NCBI GenBank assembly: GCA_046160485.1
Contig: JBJXGV010000002.1
Span: 62,001-126,000 of the forward strand
Length of the DNA stretch: 64,000 nucleotides
Direction: 5' to 3'
DNA from: JBJXGV01 sp046160485
GTDB lineage: Bacteria > Orphanbacterota > Orphanbacteria > JBJXGV01
The position numbers and the translations under genes were made by a program. Position 1 is the first letter of the stretch. The number at the start of each line of letters is the position of its first letter. Of the stretch, positions 32,688 to 41,105 are shown piece by piece. A model generated the notes under the pieces. It did no database searches. It was not told the DNA's origin and saw nothing but the letters and a program-made list of their open reading frames with translations.

Positions 32688-35486
32688 TCAGCGCGCCGCA
32701 CGATAAGTCGCTGCCTTCGCGGCGTCGCCGGCCGCTTCGTAGAGCGCGGCGACGCGCGCGCGCGCCTCGCTCTTACGCGCCGCCGACATCGCGGACGACG
32801 CCGCGATGATCTCGTAGCTGCGCACCAGAAGCGTCTCCGCCTCGTCGTATCGGTGAAGCGCGGTGAGGCATCCGCCGAGGATGTTGTCGGTGAGCGCGCA
32901 GCGCGCGTCGTCGCCGGTGGCGTTCGCGTGAGACGCGGCGAAGGCTTCGCGCAAGAGCGGCTCGGCCTCCGCCGCGCGGCCGCGATCGACGAGAAATCCG
33001 CCGAGCGACTGAAGCGACCCCGTGACATCGGGATGTTGCTCGCCGAGAAGACGGCGGCGCAACGCCAACGCATCGCGCAGACACGGTTCGGCCTCCGCGT
33101 GCCGGCCCATGAGTGCGAGAACCAGACCGAGGTTGTTGAGGCCGTTGGCCACGGCCGGTTGGTCGTCGCCCGCCAACTTGCGCCTTGCAGCGAGCGATTG
33201 GCGCAGGAGCGGCTCCGCCTCCGCGTACTTGCCCTGCGAGCGGAGAATGCTCGCGAGGTTGTTGCGACTGTCGGCAACAGCGTCGTGCTCTTCGCCGAAG
33301 AGCCGCAGACGCATCTCCATCGCCTCGCGAACGAGCGGCTCGGCCTCCGCGACGCGTCCCGTTCCCCACAGGACGTATGCAAGGTTGTCGAGCGTGGTGG
33401 CGATCTTGGCGTGATCGGGTCCGAGTGCCTTGCGCCGGATCGCGAGCGCCTCGCGGATGTCCGTCTCGGCCTCACCGACGCGTCCTAGCCGGTTTAGCGA
33501 GAATCCGAGATTCGTGAGCAAGTCCGCGACCTTGGGATGCGCGTCGCCGAGGACTCTCCGTTGAATCGCGAGCGTCGCACGTTGAAGCGACTCTGCCTCC
33601 GCGTAGCGGCCCGCGTTGATCAGCACGTTCGCCAGCATCGACATCGACGTGGTGACCGTCGAATGCTCCTCGCCGAATCTGCGCCGCTCGATCGCCAGCG
33701 CCTCTCGCACGAGCGATTCCGCTTCGGCGAACGCGCCCCGACTTACAAACGGCTTCGAGAGAATCTTGAGGCCCTCGGCGATCTCGGGATCACCGTCGGG
33801 AAGCAGTCGCCGCCGCATGGCGAGCCCCGCGCGGGCGAGCGACTCCGCCTCGACGAGGCGGTCTTGCGACTCATAGATGTTCGCGAGAAAACAGAGTCCG
33901 GATGCCACGGTCGGATGCTCGTCGCCGAAGAGGCTGCGCGACACCTCGAGCGACGCGATCCCGAGCGACTCCGCTTGCGCGTTGTCGCCGCGATCCCAGC
34001 GAATGTTCGCGACATCGCGAAGACTGGCCGCCAGATCGGCGTGCCGCGGCCCGAGGATCCGCTCGCGCGTCGCGAGCGCTAACCGCAGATGCGTCTCCGC
34101 CTCCTCGAGCCGCCCGAGCGACGAGTACGTTTTCCCGATCGTTCGCTCGATCGCCGCGGCGATCTCCGGTTCGTCCAAGAGCGACGGCGCGACCTCGCGC
34201 GACGCCTGCTCGAGCACCTCGCGCACCGTGATCTCGCGGCCCGCCGCGCGATCCGGATCCGCGGACGCTAGCATCCCCTGCAGGAACGTGTTGATGCGCT
34301 CGACCTTCTCCGCCTCGATCACCGCCTTCGCATGCGCGCGACTCTGGCTCTGGTAGAGAACCGCCATCGTGATCGTGGAGACGACGAGCACGGCGAAGAG
34401 CGTGGCGAGGAGCGAGGCGGCGGCGCGGTGGCGCGCGGCCAGCTTGCGGAGTTGGTAGATCGTGCTCTGCGGACGCGCGAGAATCGGCTGATTGAGCAGA
34501 TAACGCCGCACATCGTCCGCGAGCGCCGCAACGCTCTGGTAGCGTTGGCCGGCGTCCTTCTCGAGCGCGCGAAGCGCAATCGTCTCGAGATCTCCGCGAA
34601 GCGCGCGCACGATCGTGCTCGGGCGTCGCGGCTCGCGCTCGGCGATCGTTCGCACCGCGTCGGGGAGCGTGGCGCCGCGAACGTCGTACGGCGGTTCGCC
34701 AGTGAGGATCTCGTAGAGAATGACGCCGAGCGAGTAGACGTCGCTCCGCAGGTCGATGTCGCTTGGATTGCCGCGCGTCTGCTCGGGGCTCATGTACGCG
34801 AGCGTTCCCTGGATACGGCCGACCTCCGCACCCATCGTCGCGAGCGAGATGTCGGCGTCCGTGATGCGCGCGAGGCCGAAGTCGAGAACCTTCACGTGCG
34901 CGGCGGCGCCGGCGTTCGCGGCGTCGGCGCGATCGGCCGCGTCCGTCCCGACCACAAGAATGTTCGACGGCTTGAGGTCCCGATGGATGACGCCGCGCTG
35001 GTGCGCGTAGTTGATTGCGTCGCAGATCTGGAGGAAGAGGCCGAGCCGGTACCCGATTTCAGCGCGCCCAGCGGACGGGGCGGCTCCGCGCGCGGCAAGG
35101 TGCTCGTCGAGCGGCGCGCCGTTCACGATCTCCATGCTGAAGAAGTGCCGCCCGGCGCTCGTGCGACCCGCTTCGTAGATCGCGGCGATGCCCGCGTGAC
35201 GAAGCTGTCCGAGCGCGTGCGCCTCGCGCACGAAGAGCTTTATCTGCTGCTCTTCGACATAGGGGCCGCCGCGAATGATCTTGAGCGCAACCGACCGACG
35301 CGGACTTTCCTGCTCCGCCTCGAAGACGATTCCCATCCCGCCTTCGCCGAGCTTGCCGAGGATTCTATAGCCGGGAATGCGCTCCGCGCCGAGTGACGTC
35401 TCTTCCGAGTCCTTTGCGCCTTCCGCGTGCGTGCGCGAGGGTTCCCCGTCGTGCGCGTGCTCGTCTCGTGTCGGTTCCTCGCTCAT
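32688..35486 (-). CDS. Ser/Thr protein kinase with TPR sensor region
   Basis: 932 residues. The N-terminal PknB-type kinase (about 38-320) has the glycine loop LGEGGMGIVFEAEQ, Lys in VALKII, HRDLKPSN catalytic loop, DFG in VLDFGLAR and the APE-like MSPEQTRG. A single membrane helix (about 365-388, ASLLATLFAVLVVSTITMAVL) separates it from about 500 residues of tetratricopeptide repeats of the 42-residue TPR_10/12 type (AEPLVREAMEMRLRLFGEEH and similar, about ten copies). It should phosphorylate cytoplasmic targets in response to extracytoplasmic binding partners; the FHA regulator at 26966 is one possible reader of its phosphothreonines, which is inference. An intact kinase by motif. 147 bases separate it from the ABC permease upstream. 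Confidence 0.92.
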   Translation of the reverse strand: MSEEPTRDEHAHDGEPSRTHAEGAKDSEETSLGAERIPGYRILGKLGEGGMGIVFEAEQESPRRSVALKIIRGGPYVEEQQIKLFVREAHALGQLRHAGIAAIYEAGRTSAGRHFFSMEIVNGAPLDEHLAARGAAPSAGRAEIGYRLGLFLQICDAINYAHQRGVIHRDLKPSNILVVGTDAADRADAANAGAAAHVKVLDFGLARITDADISLATMGAEVGRIQGTLAYMSPEQTRGNPSDIDLRSDVYSLGVILYEILTGEPPYDVRGATLPDAVRTIAEREPRRPSTIVRALRGDLETIALRALEKDAGQRYQSVAALADDVRRYLLNQPILARPQSTIYQLRKLAARHRAAASLLATLFAVLVVSTITMAVLYQSQSRAHAKAVIEAEKVERINTFLQGMLASADPDRAAGREITVREVLEQASREVAPSLLDEPEIAAAIERTIGKTYSSLGRLEEAETHLRLALATRERILGPRHADLAASLRDVANIRWDRGDNAQAESLGIASLEVSRSLFGDEHPTVASGLCFLANIYESQDRLVEAESLARAGLAMRRRLLPDGDPEIAEGLKILSKPFVSRGAFAEAESLVREALAIERRRFGEEHSTVTTSMSMLANVLINAGRYAEAESLQRATLAIQRRVLGDAHPKVADLLTNLGFSLNRLGRVGEAETDIREALAIRRKALGPDHAKIATTLDNLAYVLWGTGRVAEAEPLVREAMEMRLRLFGEEHDAVADSRNNLASILRSQGKYAEAEPLLRQSLAARRKLAGDDQPAVANGLNNLGLVLALMGRHAEAEPCLRDALALRRRLLGEQHPDVTGSLQSLGGFLVDRGRAAEAEPLLREAFAASHANATGDDARCALTDNILGGCLTALHRYDEAETLLVRSYEIIAASSAMSAARKSEARARVAALYEAAGDAAKAATYRAAR

Positions 35487-35633
35487 GTGGGCATCGCGGC
35501 TCGCGACTGAGTCGCACTCCTGATGGATCGGGATGAGAGGAGGCGAGTGTAGCGCAGATTCGGTATCGGCGGCAAAAGCCCGCGGATACTGCCGTTAGTC
35601 CCCGCGGTGCGCAGCGACCTCTTCGCAACGAGC

Positions 35634-36881
35634 CTACTCGTACCGCAGCGCCTCGATCGGATCGAGCCGCGACGCGCGAATCGCCGGGAGCATGCCGAAC
35701 GCGATCCCGACCGCCGAGCAGAAGACGAGGCCGATGACCGCCCACTCCACGGGCACGCGGACATCGAACTTCGCGAAGTACGCGACAAGATTGCCGAGTC
35801 CGAAGCCGACTACGACGCCGATGACGCCCCCGGCGTTGCACAGGAGGACGGCTTCGAGCAGGAACTGGCCCATGATGTTTCCGCGCCGCGCTCCGAGCGC
35901 CTTGCGAATCCCGATCTCGCGTGTGCGCTCGGTGACGGCGACCAGCATGATGTTCATGATGCCGATTCCCGCCACGACGAGCGCGATGCCTCCGATGACG
36001 AAGGCCGCGAGCTTCACGCCCAGGCTCATCTTGTTGAACTCGGTGATCAGGCTCGCGCTGTTGTAGAAATCAAAATTGTCCTCCTCACCAGGCTTCACGT
36101 GCCGGTTGTGGCGCAGGACTTGGCGCGTTTCCTCTATCGCTTCGTCCATCAGCTCCGGGGTCTTGGCCCGAATGGTGATGTTGACCGAGCGCTCGAATCC
36201 ATCACGCCCCGTGATGCCATAGCTGTTCACGAACGTTGAGACCGGAATCAGGACGTAGCTGTCGAACGATCCTCCGAACGCGGACTTCTTCTCGTCGAAG
36301 ACGCCGATGACGTCGTACTCGCGTCCATCGACTCGAATCTCCTTCCCGATCGGATCGACGAACGGATAGAGCTTCTCCGCGATCGCGCGGCCGATGACCG
36401 CCACTTTGCGCGCGGCGACCACGTCCGTCGCGGAGAGGTTGCGCCCGAGCCCCACGAAGTGCGTGTTGTTGGGCGCGTACTCCGGCGTGCCCCCGCAGAT
36501 CGAAACGTTCGGGTTCGTCGACTCTCCCTTGTGTTGCGCAACGAGCCCGAACTCCCAAATCTCGGAGCCGACGAGGTCGGCGGACTCGACGTGATCCCGG
36601 ATCGCCTTCGCGTTTTCGAGCGTCAGGGGCGGCCGCTTCCGGGCTTTTCGCCGCTCCTCGTCCGAATTGAATCCGCCCGCCGGCCACTTCTGCACCTGAA
36701 ACGTCTGAGCGCCGAGAACGCTCATCTCCTGCTCCAGAGTCGCCTGCACGATCGAGATTCCGGTCATGACGGCGATGATGGAGGCCACGCCGGCCACGAT
36801 GCCGATGAGCGTCAGCACCGCACGCAGTTTGTTGCTGACGATTGCACCCGTGCTCATCGAGAAGAGGTCAAGCGCGCGCAT
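35634..36881 (-). CDS. ABC transporter permease, MacB/FtsX type (second in operon)
   Basis: 415 residues. An N-terminal membrane helix (LTLIGIVAGVASIIAVMTGISI), a large periplasmic MacB core domain, then three C-terminal helices with the FtsX signature VTERTREIGIRKALGARRG. This is the fold of type VII ABC exporters, which act on periplasmic or outer-membrane substrates such as macrolides, lipoproteins and toxins, together with a MacA-like adaptor. It lies 17 bases after the other permease on the same strand. No nucleotide-binding domain is fused or encoded nearby, so the ATPase must come from elsewhere. Confidence 0.9.
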   Translation of the reverse strand: MRALDLFSMSTGAIVSNKLRAVLTLIGIVAGVASIIAVMTGISIVQATLEQEMSVLGAQTFQVQKWPAGGFNSDEERRKARKRPPLTLENAKAIRDHVESADLVGSEIWEFGLVAQHKGESTNPNVSICGGTPEYAPNNTHFVGLGRNLSATDVVAARKVAVIGRAIAEKLYPFVDPIGKEIRVDGREYDVIGVFDEKKSAFGGSFDSYVLIPVSTFVNSYGITGRDGFERSVNITIRAKTPELMDEAIEETRQVLRHNRHVKPGEEDNFDFYNSASLITEFNKMSLGVKLAAFVIGGIALVVAGIGIMNIMLVAVTERTREIGIRKALGARRGNIMGQFLLEAVLLCNAGGVIGVVVGFGLGNLVAYFAKFDVRVPVEWAVIGLVFCSAVGIAFGMLPAIRASRLDPIEALRYE

Positions 36882-36898
36882 GCCGGCTCCGAGATACG

Positions 36899-38176
36899 CT
36901 AGTCATGGCGCAGCGACTCGATGGGGTCGAGGCGCGCCCCTCGATACGCGGGCGCCACGCCCGCGAGAACGCCGACCGCGATCGAGACGACGACGGCGAT
37001 GACGAGAATCGGGATCGAGAGGCTCGCCGGCATCACCGCCGCGTTGATGATCGCGGTGACACCCGTTGCGAGCGCGATCCCGATCAGCCCGCCCACCAGG
37101 CAAATCGTCGACGACTCGAAGAGGAATTGCAGCAGGATGCTCCGTCTGGTTGCGCCGAGCGCCTTGCGAATCCCGATCTCGCGCGTTCTCTCCGTCACCG
37201 AGACGAACATGACGTTCATCACGCCGACCGCGCCGACGAAAAGCGAGATGCCCGTAACGAAGAGCCCGACGAGCAGCACGATGCCCATGGTGCTGTTGAA
37301 GGTCCCCACGAGCGTGTCCAGCTTGTTGATCGAGAAGTTGTCGGCCTCGGTGGGGCGGAGCCTTCGAATCGCACGCATGTCGCCGATGATCTCGAACTCG
37401 AGGTCCGCGACGGCTTCCTGCGTGGGCGCCTTCACCGCGATGTCCACCTCCTGGCGGCCGCGGGCTCCCGCGAACGCCTTCACGTAGGACGTGATCGGAA
37501 CGAAGATCTGCCTGTCGAAATTCGGCCCTCCGAGAAAGCTTCCGCCTTGTTTCTCCATGACCCCGATCACGCGGAAGGCCGTCCTTCCGATCATGATCGA
37601 CTTGCCCAGGGGGCTCGCGGCCCCGAACAGTCCCTCCTGTACGTCGGTGCCGATCACGCAGACGTTCGTCTTGGAGCGAACATCGGACGGAAGCAGGAAA
37701 TGCCCCATCTGCGGTTGCGCGCTCGAGAGGCGTGTCTGCTTTTCGGTCGTCCCGACGACGTTCACGCCTTCGATGACCTCTTCGCGGTACTTCACGTCGA
37801 TCTGGCTGCTCATGGAGGGGTTGACGACGGCGCGGCCCCGGAGTTTGTCTTCGAGCGCGCGGGCCTCGCGCAGATCGAGATTGGGCCGGTTCCGGAAGGA
37901 GAAGAAATCGTTCATGACGACCCACGGCATCCGGGATACGTAGAGCACGTCGGTCCCGACGGACGAAAAGCTCTCGCGGAATTTGTTCTGCAGCCCGTTG
38001 GCCGCCGTCATGGTGACAACCACCGCGACGATTCCGATGACGATGCCGAGCGTGGTCAGAATGCCGCGGGCCTTGTTGGCGCGCACCGCGTCGAGCGCGA
38101 TCCGGAGCGTCTCGGCGAGACGCAGCGGCGGCGGCTTCACGCCCGCGCGCCAATCCGCGAGGCCAGGTTTCGGCAA
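36899..38176 (-). CDS. ABC transporter permease, MacB/FtsX type (first in operon)
   Basis: 425 residues with the same plan as its neighbour. The first helix is at about 38-60 (GILTTLGIVIGIVAVVVTMTA), the periplasmic core follows, then FtsX helices with VTERTREIGIRKALGATRR and a C-terminal GVAPAYRGARLDPIESLRHD. It starts nine bases after the adaptor gene and ends 17 bases before the second permease. Sequence differences in the periplasmic domain suggest the two permeases form a heterodimer. The missing ATP-binding subunit is notable, since these operons usually encode it between the adaptor and the permeases. Confidence 0.9.
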   Translation of the reverse strand: MPKPGLADWRAGVKPPPLRLAETLRIALDAVRANKARGILTTLGIVIGIVAVVVTMTAANGLQNKFRESFSSVGTDVLYVSRMPWVVMNDFFSFRNRPNLDLREARALEDKLRGRAVVNPSMSSQIDVKYREEVIEGVNVVGTTEKQTRLSSAQPQMGHFLLPSDVRSKTNVCVIGTDVQEGLFGAASPLGKSIMIGRTAFRVIGVMEKQGGSFLGGPNFDRQIFVPITSYVKAFAGARGRQEVDIAVKAPTQEAVADLEFEIIGDMRAIRRLRPTEADNFSINKLDTLVGTFNSTMGIVLLVGLFVTGISLFVGAVGVMNVMFVSVTERTREIGIRKALGATRRSILLQFLFESSTICLVGGLIGIALATGVTAIINAAVMPASLSIPILVIAVVVSIAVGVLAGVAPAYRGARLDPIESLRHD

Positions 38177-38185
38177 TTCGCCGAA

Positions 38186-39457
38186 CTACTCCGCGGCGAC
38201 ATTCTCTTGGCCTGCTTCCGCGTCTTCCATTGGCTTGATCGTGACCGCGGCGCCGTTCTCGAGGTCCTTCGAGATCGCGCGGTAGCTGCCGGTGACGATC
38301 TCATCACCTTCCGCGAGCCCATCGAGGATCTCGATCAGCTCGTCACTCTGGATGCCGGTCTTGACCTGCTTCGCGACGGCCTTACCCGCTTCGATGCAGA
38401 ACACCACCTCTACGAAGCCGTCGCGGTCGGCCTTGTATCGGGCTTCGGCGTCCTTCCGTTGTTCGCCCTTCATGACGAGCTGGTCCACCGGACGGGCCAC
38501 GACGCTCTGCAGCGGAACGCTCAGCGCTGACGGGTTCGTGTTGGTCACGATATCCGCGCTGGCCGTCATGCCGGGACGAAGCGTCGAAGGCGGATCGACC
38601 AACGTGATCTTCACCTCGAACTCGGTCTTCTGCTCCGACGTGCCGGCGCCTTCGGATATGGCGCTGCTGCCGATTTCCGAGACGACGCCTTTGTGCAGTT
38701 GGTCGGGAAGCGCGTCGACCTCGATCTCCGCGGTTTGGCCCACGCTGATTGCGATCAGGTCGTTCTCGTCGATCTTGACCTGAGCCTCCATCGCGGAGAG
38801 ATCGGCCACCGTGAGAATGACATCCTTCTGGAATTGCGATCCGAGCGCGATCTCGCCTTCCTCCTTGTTGAGCGCGCTGATCGTGCCGGCCATCGGGGCG
38901 TAGATGGTTGTCTTCGAGAGATCGTCGCGCGCCTGGGTCAGGGCCGCCTGCGCTTGCGCCACCTGGTCCATCGCCGACTTGTGGCGGGCGACCTCGACCT
39001 GATACTGGGCGCGCTTCGCGTCGAAGGACGCTTGCGACTCGAGCTCGCTCGCGATCAGCTTCTGCGAGCGCGTAAACTCGTTCTCGGCTTGGAGCATGTT
39101 CTCGTTCACGAGGGCCGCGTTCGATCGCGCGGAGCTGACGCTCGCCTCGGCGCTCTCCACGGCCGCAAGGTATCGCGCCTGGTCGAGCGTCACGAGGAGC
39201 GCTCCCTTAACGACGAGCTGTCCCTCGACGACCGCGAGCTTCGTGATCTTCCCGCTCACATCGGCGCTGATGTCGACCTTGGTCTTGGGCTGGATCTTCC
39301 CCGTGGCGCTGACTTTCTGAATGACCTCCTGGCGCTCGACCTTAGCCGTCTGTACCTCCGGCGCCTTCGCGCGGCGGCCTCGAAGGACGACGCCGGCTCC
39401 GGTCGCGACGACGAGAAGGGCCGCGACCCCCAACAACAAGTGCTTCCGTTTCATCAT
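38186..39457 (-). CDS. MacA-like periplasmic adaptor (HlyD family)
   Basis: 423 residues. A membrane anchor at 5-24 (HLLLGVAALLVVATGAGVVL) precedes a biotinyl-lipoyl-like half-motif (IQKVSATGKIQPKTKVDISADVSGKI), a long alpha-hairpin (about 90-190, with EASVSSARSNAALVNENML and AQAALTQARDDLSKTTIY), the second lipoyl half (APMAGTISALNKEEGE), a beta-barrel domain (AQVKIDENDLIAISVGQ) and a membrane-proximal domain. Such adaptors bridge the inner-membrane permease to an outer-membrane channel. First gene of the three-gene operon that continues with two permeases nine bases later. The 299-base gap to the divergent sirtuin contains no gene that I can support. Confidence 0.92.
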   Translation of the reverse strand: MMKRKHLLLGVAALLVVATGAGVVLRGRRAKAPEVQTAKVERQEVIQKVSATGKIQPKTKVDISADVSGKITKLAVVEGQLVVKGALLVTLDQARYLAAVESAEASVSSARSNAALVNENMLQAENEFTRSQKLIASELESQASFDAKRAQYQVEVARHKSAMDQVAQAQAALTQARDDLSKTTIYAPMAGTISALNKEEGEIALGSQFQKDVILTVADLSAMEAQVKIDENDLIAISVGQTAEIEVDALPDQLHKGVVSEIGSSAISEGAGTSEQKTEFEVKITLVDPPSTLRPGMTASADIVTNTNPSALSVPLQSVVARPVDQLVMKGEQRKDAEARYKADRDGFVEVVFCIEAGKAVAKQVKTGIQSDELIEILDGLAEGDEIVTGSYRAISKDLENGAAVTIKPMEDAEAGQENVAAE

Positions 39458-39756
39458 GACCTCGCGGTAAAGGTCCCCAAGTACGACAGTGGATTGTCTC
39501 TAGTCAGATCTGCTTCGACGTTTCGAGCCACGCGGAGCGAAGCGAATACGTCCCGAGCGGGGCCCGGGTTTCGTTCAGGAAGGGTGTCGTTGCGTGATCC
39601 GGGCGCGGAGTCGACGCGGGCCATCTATCGTCCAGTACCGTCGACCGGGAGTCTACAGCCCGGATGCCGCCGCGATCCAGGCTTTCGAACGGTTCTGAGC
39701 CGGCGGCGCGGGAGCGCGGGACGACCCCGCACCCGTCAGCGGAATCGGGGGAAGGC

Positions 39757-40476
39757 ATGACAAATCTTGAGGAAGCGCGAAAGATCTTCGCCGCTGCGCG
39801 GTCGGTGACGGTATTGACGGGCGCCGGGATTTCGGCGGACAGCGGCGTGCCGACGTTTCGCGGCGCGGGCGGGCTCTGGCGGAACTACCGCGCGGAGGAT
39901 CTGGCGACGCCCGAAGCGTTCGCGCGCGATCCGCGGCTCGTCTGGGAGTGGTACGACTGGCGGCGCGGCGTCATCGCGACGAAGCGGCCGAACCGCGGGC
40001 ACGAGGCGACCGCTGCGATGGAGCGGCGGTTTTCGCGCTTCTGGCTCATCACGCAGAACGTCGACGGGCTGCACCGCGACGCCGGCTCCACCAAGCTCTC
40101 CGAGATCCACGGCAACATCTGGAAGGTTCGCTGCACGTCGTGCGGGCACGTGGCGGACGATCGCCGCGTGCCGATTCCGGTTCCGCCGTCGTGCGGCGGA
40201 TGCGGCGCGCTCGTACGGCCGCACATCGTTTGGTTCGGCGAAACGTTGGACGCGGAGGATGTCGCGAAGAGCCAGGAGGCGCTCGTCTCGTGCGACGTGC
40301 TGCTGATCGTCGGCACCTCGGGGATCGTCTATCCTGCGGCTTCGTTCGCGGCGATCGCGAAATCCGCCGGCGCGTTCGTTGTCGACGTCGACGTGGACGC
40401 GAAACCAAAATCCCCCGTTGTCGACGTCGCACTGTGCGGGCGCGCGGCCGATATCGTCCCGCAGCTCGTGTCGTGA
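39757..40476 (+). CDS. SIR2-family NAD-dependent protein deacylase
   Basis: 239 residues, typical for a bacterial CobB-type sirtuin. NAD-binding GAGISADSGVPTFRG (about 19-33), TQNVDGLH with Asn and Asp, and the catalytic His in EIHGN are all present. The zinc site is complete: CTSC and CGGC. The Y-x-x-R pair (WYDWRR, about 69-72) that binds the carboxylate of acidic acyl groups in class III sirtuins is present, so desuccinylation or demalonylation is likely alongside deacetylation. The ATG at 39757 follows GGGGGAAGGC; an open frame upstream is not needed for the fold. It is convergent with the lipoprotein gene that ends the DUF3015 cluster. Confidence 0.93.
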   Translation: MTNLEEARKIFAAARSVTVLTGAGISADSGVPTFRGAGGLWRNYRAEDLATPEAFARDPRLVWEWYDWRRGVIATKRPNRGHEATAAMERRFSRFWLITQNVDGLHRDAGSTKLSEIHGNIWKVRCTSCGHVADDRRVPIPVPPSCGGCGALVRPHIVWFGETLDAEDVAKSQEALVSCDVLLIVGTSGIVYPAASFAAIAKSAGAFVVDVDVDAKPKSPVVDVALCGRAADIVPQLVS

Positions 40477-40483
40477 CTGCGCC

Positions 40484-41086
40484 TCAGCGTGCCGGTTCGT
40501 CCCCGGCGACGGCCAACACCCGGCACTGAAGCTCGATCGTGTTGCTCGATGCGTGGTAGAGGAACGTCGGGCCGTCGCCGTAGGCGAAGGGGATGATCTC
40601 GAGTTCGCCGCCGAACGCCGTTCCGGCGGGCGTCGAGCGGCACCAATCGGCGAGCCCCTCGTCCGTCATGTCCGAGTCGGCGATCCCGACGAGACGATCT
40701 GCCGCCGTGTGAAACCGAAACGATAGCCGCGGCGCGCCCTCGGGAGGCGAGGTAAGGCGCAGCTCGTTCTGCGCTTCGTCCGCGCGCAGAAACCGAGATG
40801 TCGAGTCGCTCCGGACGACGAGTCCCGGCGGGAAGCGCTCCTCGAGACGCTCGAACGCGTGCCGCCGAAACTCCCTCGCGCACGCGGAGCACGAATCGAT
40901 CATGCTCTTCGCGAGTAAATCGAACGCGTCCGTCAAGATTTCGTCGCGCGCATCGCCGGGGCGGATCACGGACATATCGAACGGCGACACTTGCGACGCG
41001 GCATCGGAGGCGGGCCCGCGCGAGCTGCGCGCGCTCGGCGCGCACGCGACGATCAAGAGCAACCAGAACGAGAGAAGCTTCTTCAC
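40484..41086 (-). CDS. Putative lipoprotein
   Basis: 200 residues from GTG 41086. The N-terminus KKLLSFWLLLIVACAPS is a lipoprotein signal peptide with a lipobox-like IVAC. The mature part contains a CSAC motif (about 68-71) and a C-terminal domain with LRLTSPPEGAPRLSFRF and LEIIPFAYGDGPTFLYH; I do not recognise the family. The longer frame starting at 41188 would hide the signal peptide inside the preceding gene, so the GTG is preferred. It begins 20 bases after the DUF4105 gene and is probably cotranscribed with it. Confidence 0.65.
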   Translation of the reverse strand: MKKLLSFWLLLIVACAPSARSSRGPASDAASQVSPFDMSVIRPGDARDEILTDAFDLLAKSMIDSCSACAREFRRHAFERLEERFPPGLVVRSDSTSRFLRADEAQNELRLTSPPEGAPRLSFRFHTAADRLVGIADSDMTDEGLADWCRSTPAGTAFGGELEIIPFAYGDGPTFLYHASSNTIELQCRVLAVAGDEPAR

Positions 41087-41105
41087 GCGAGCAAGCGCCT
41101 CCGGC

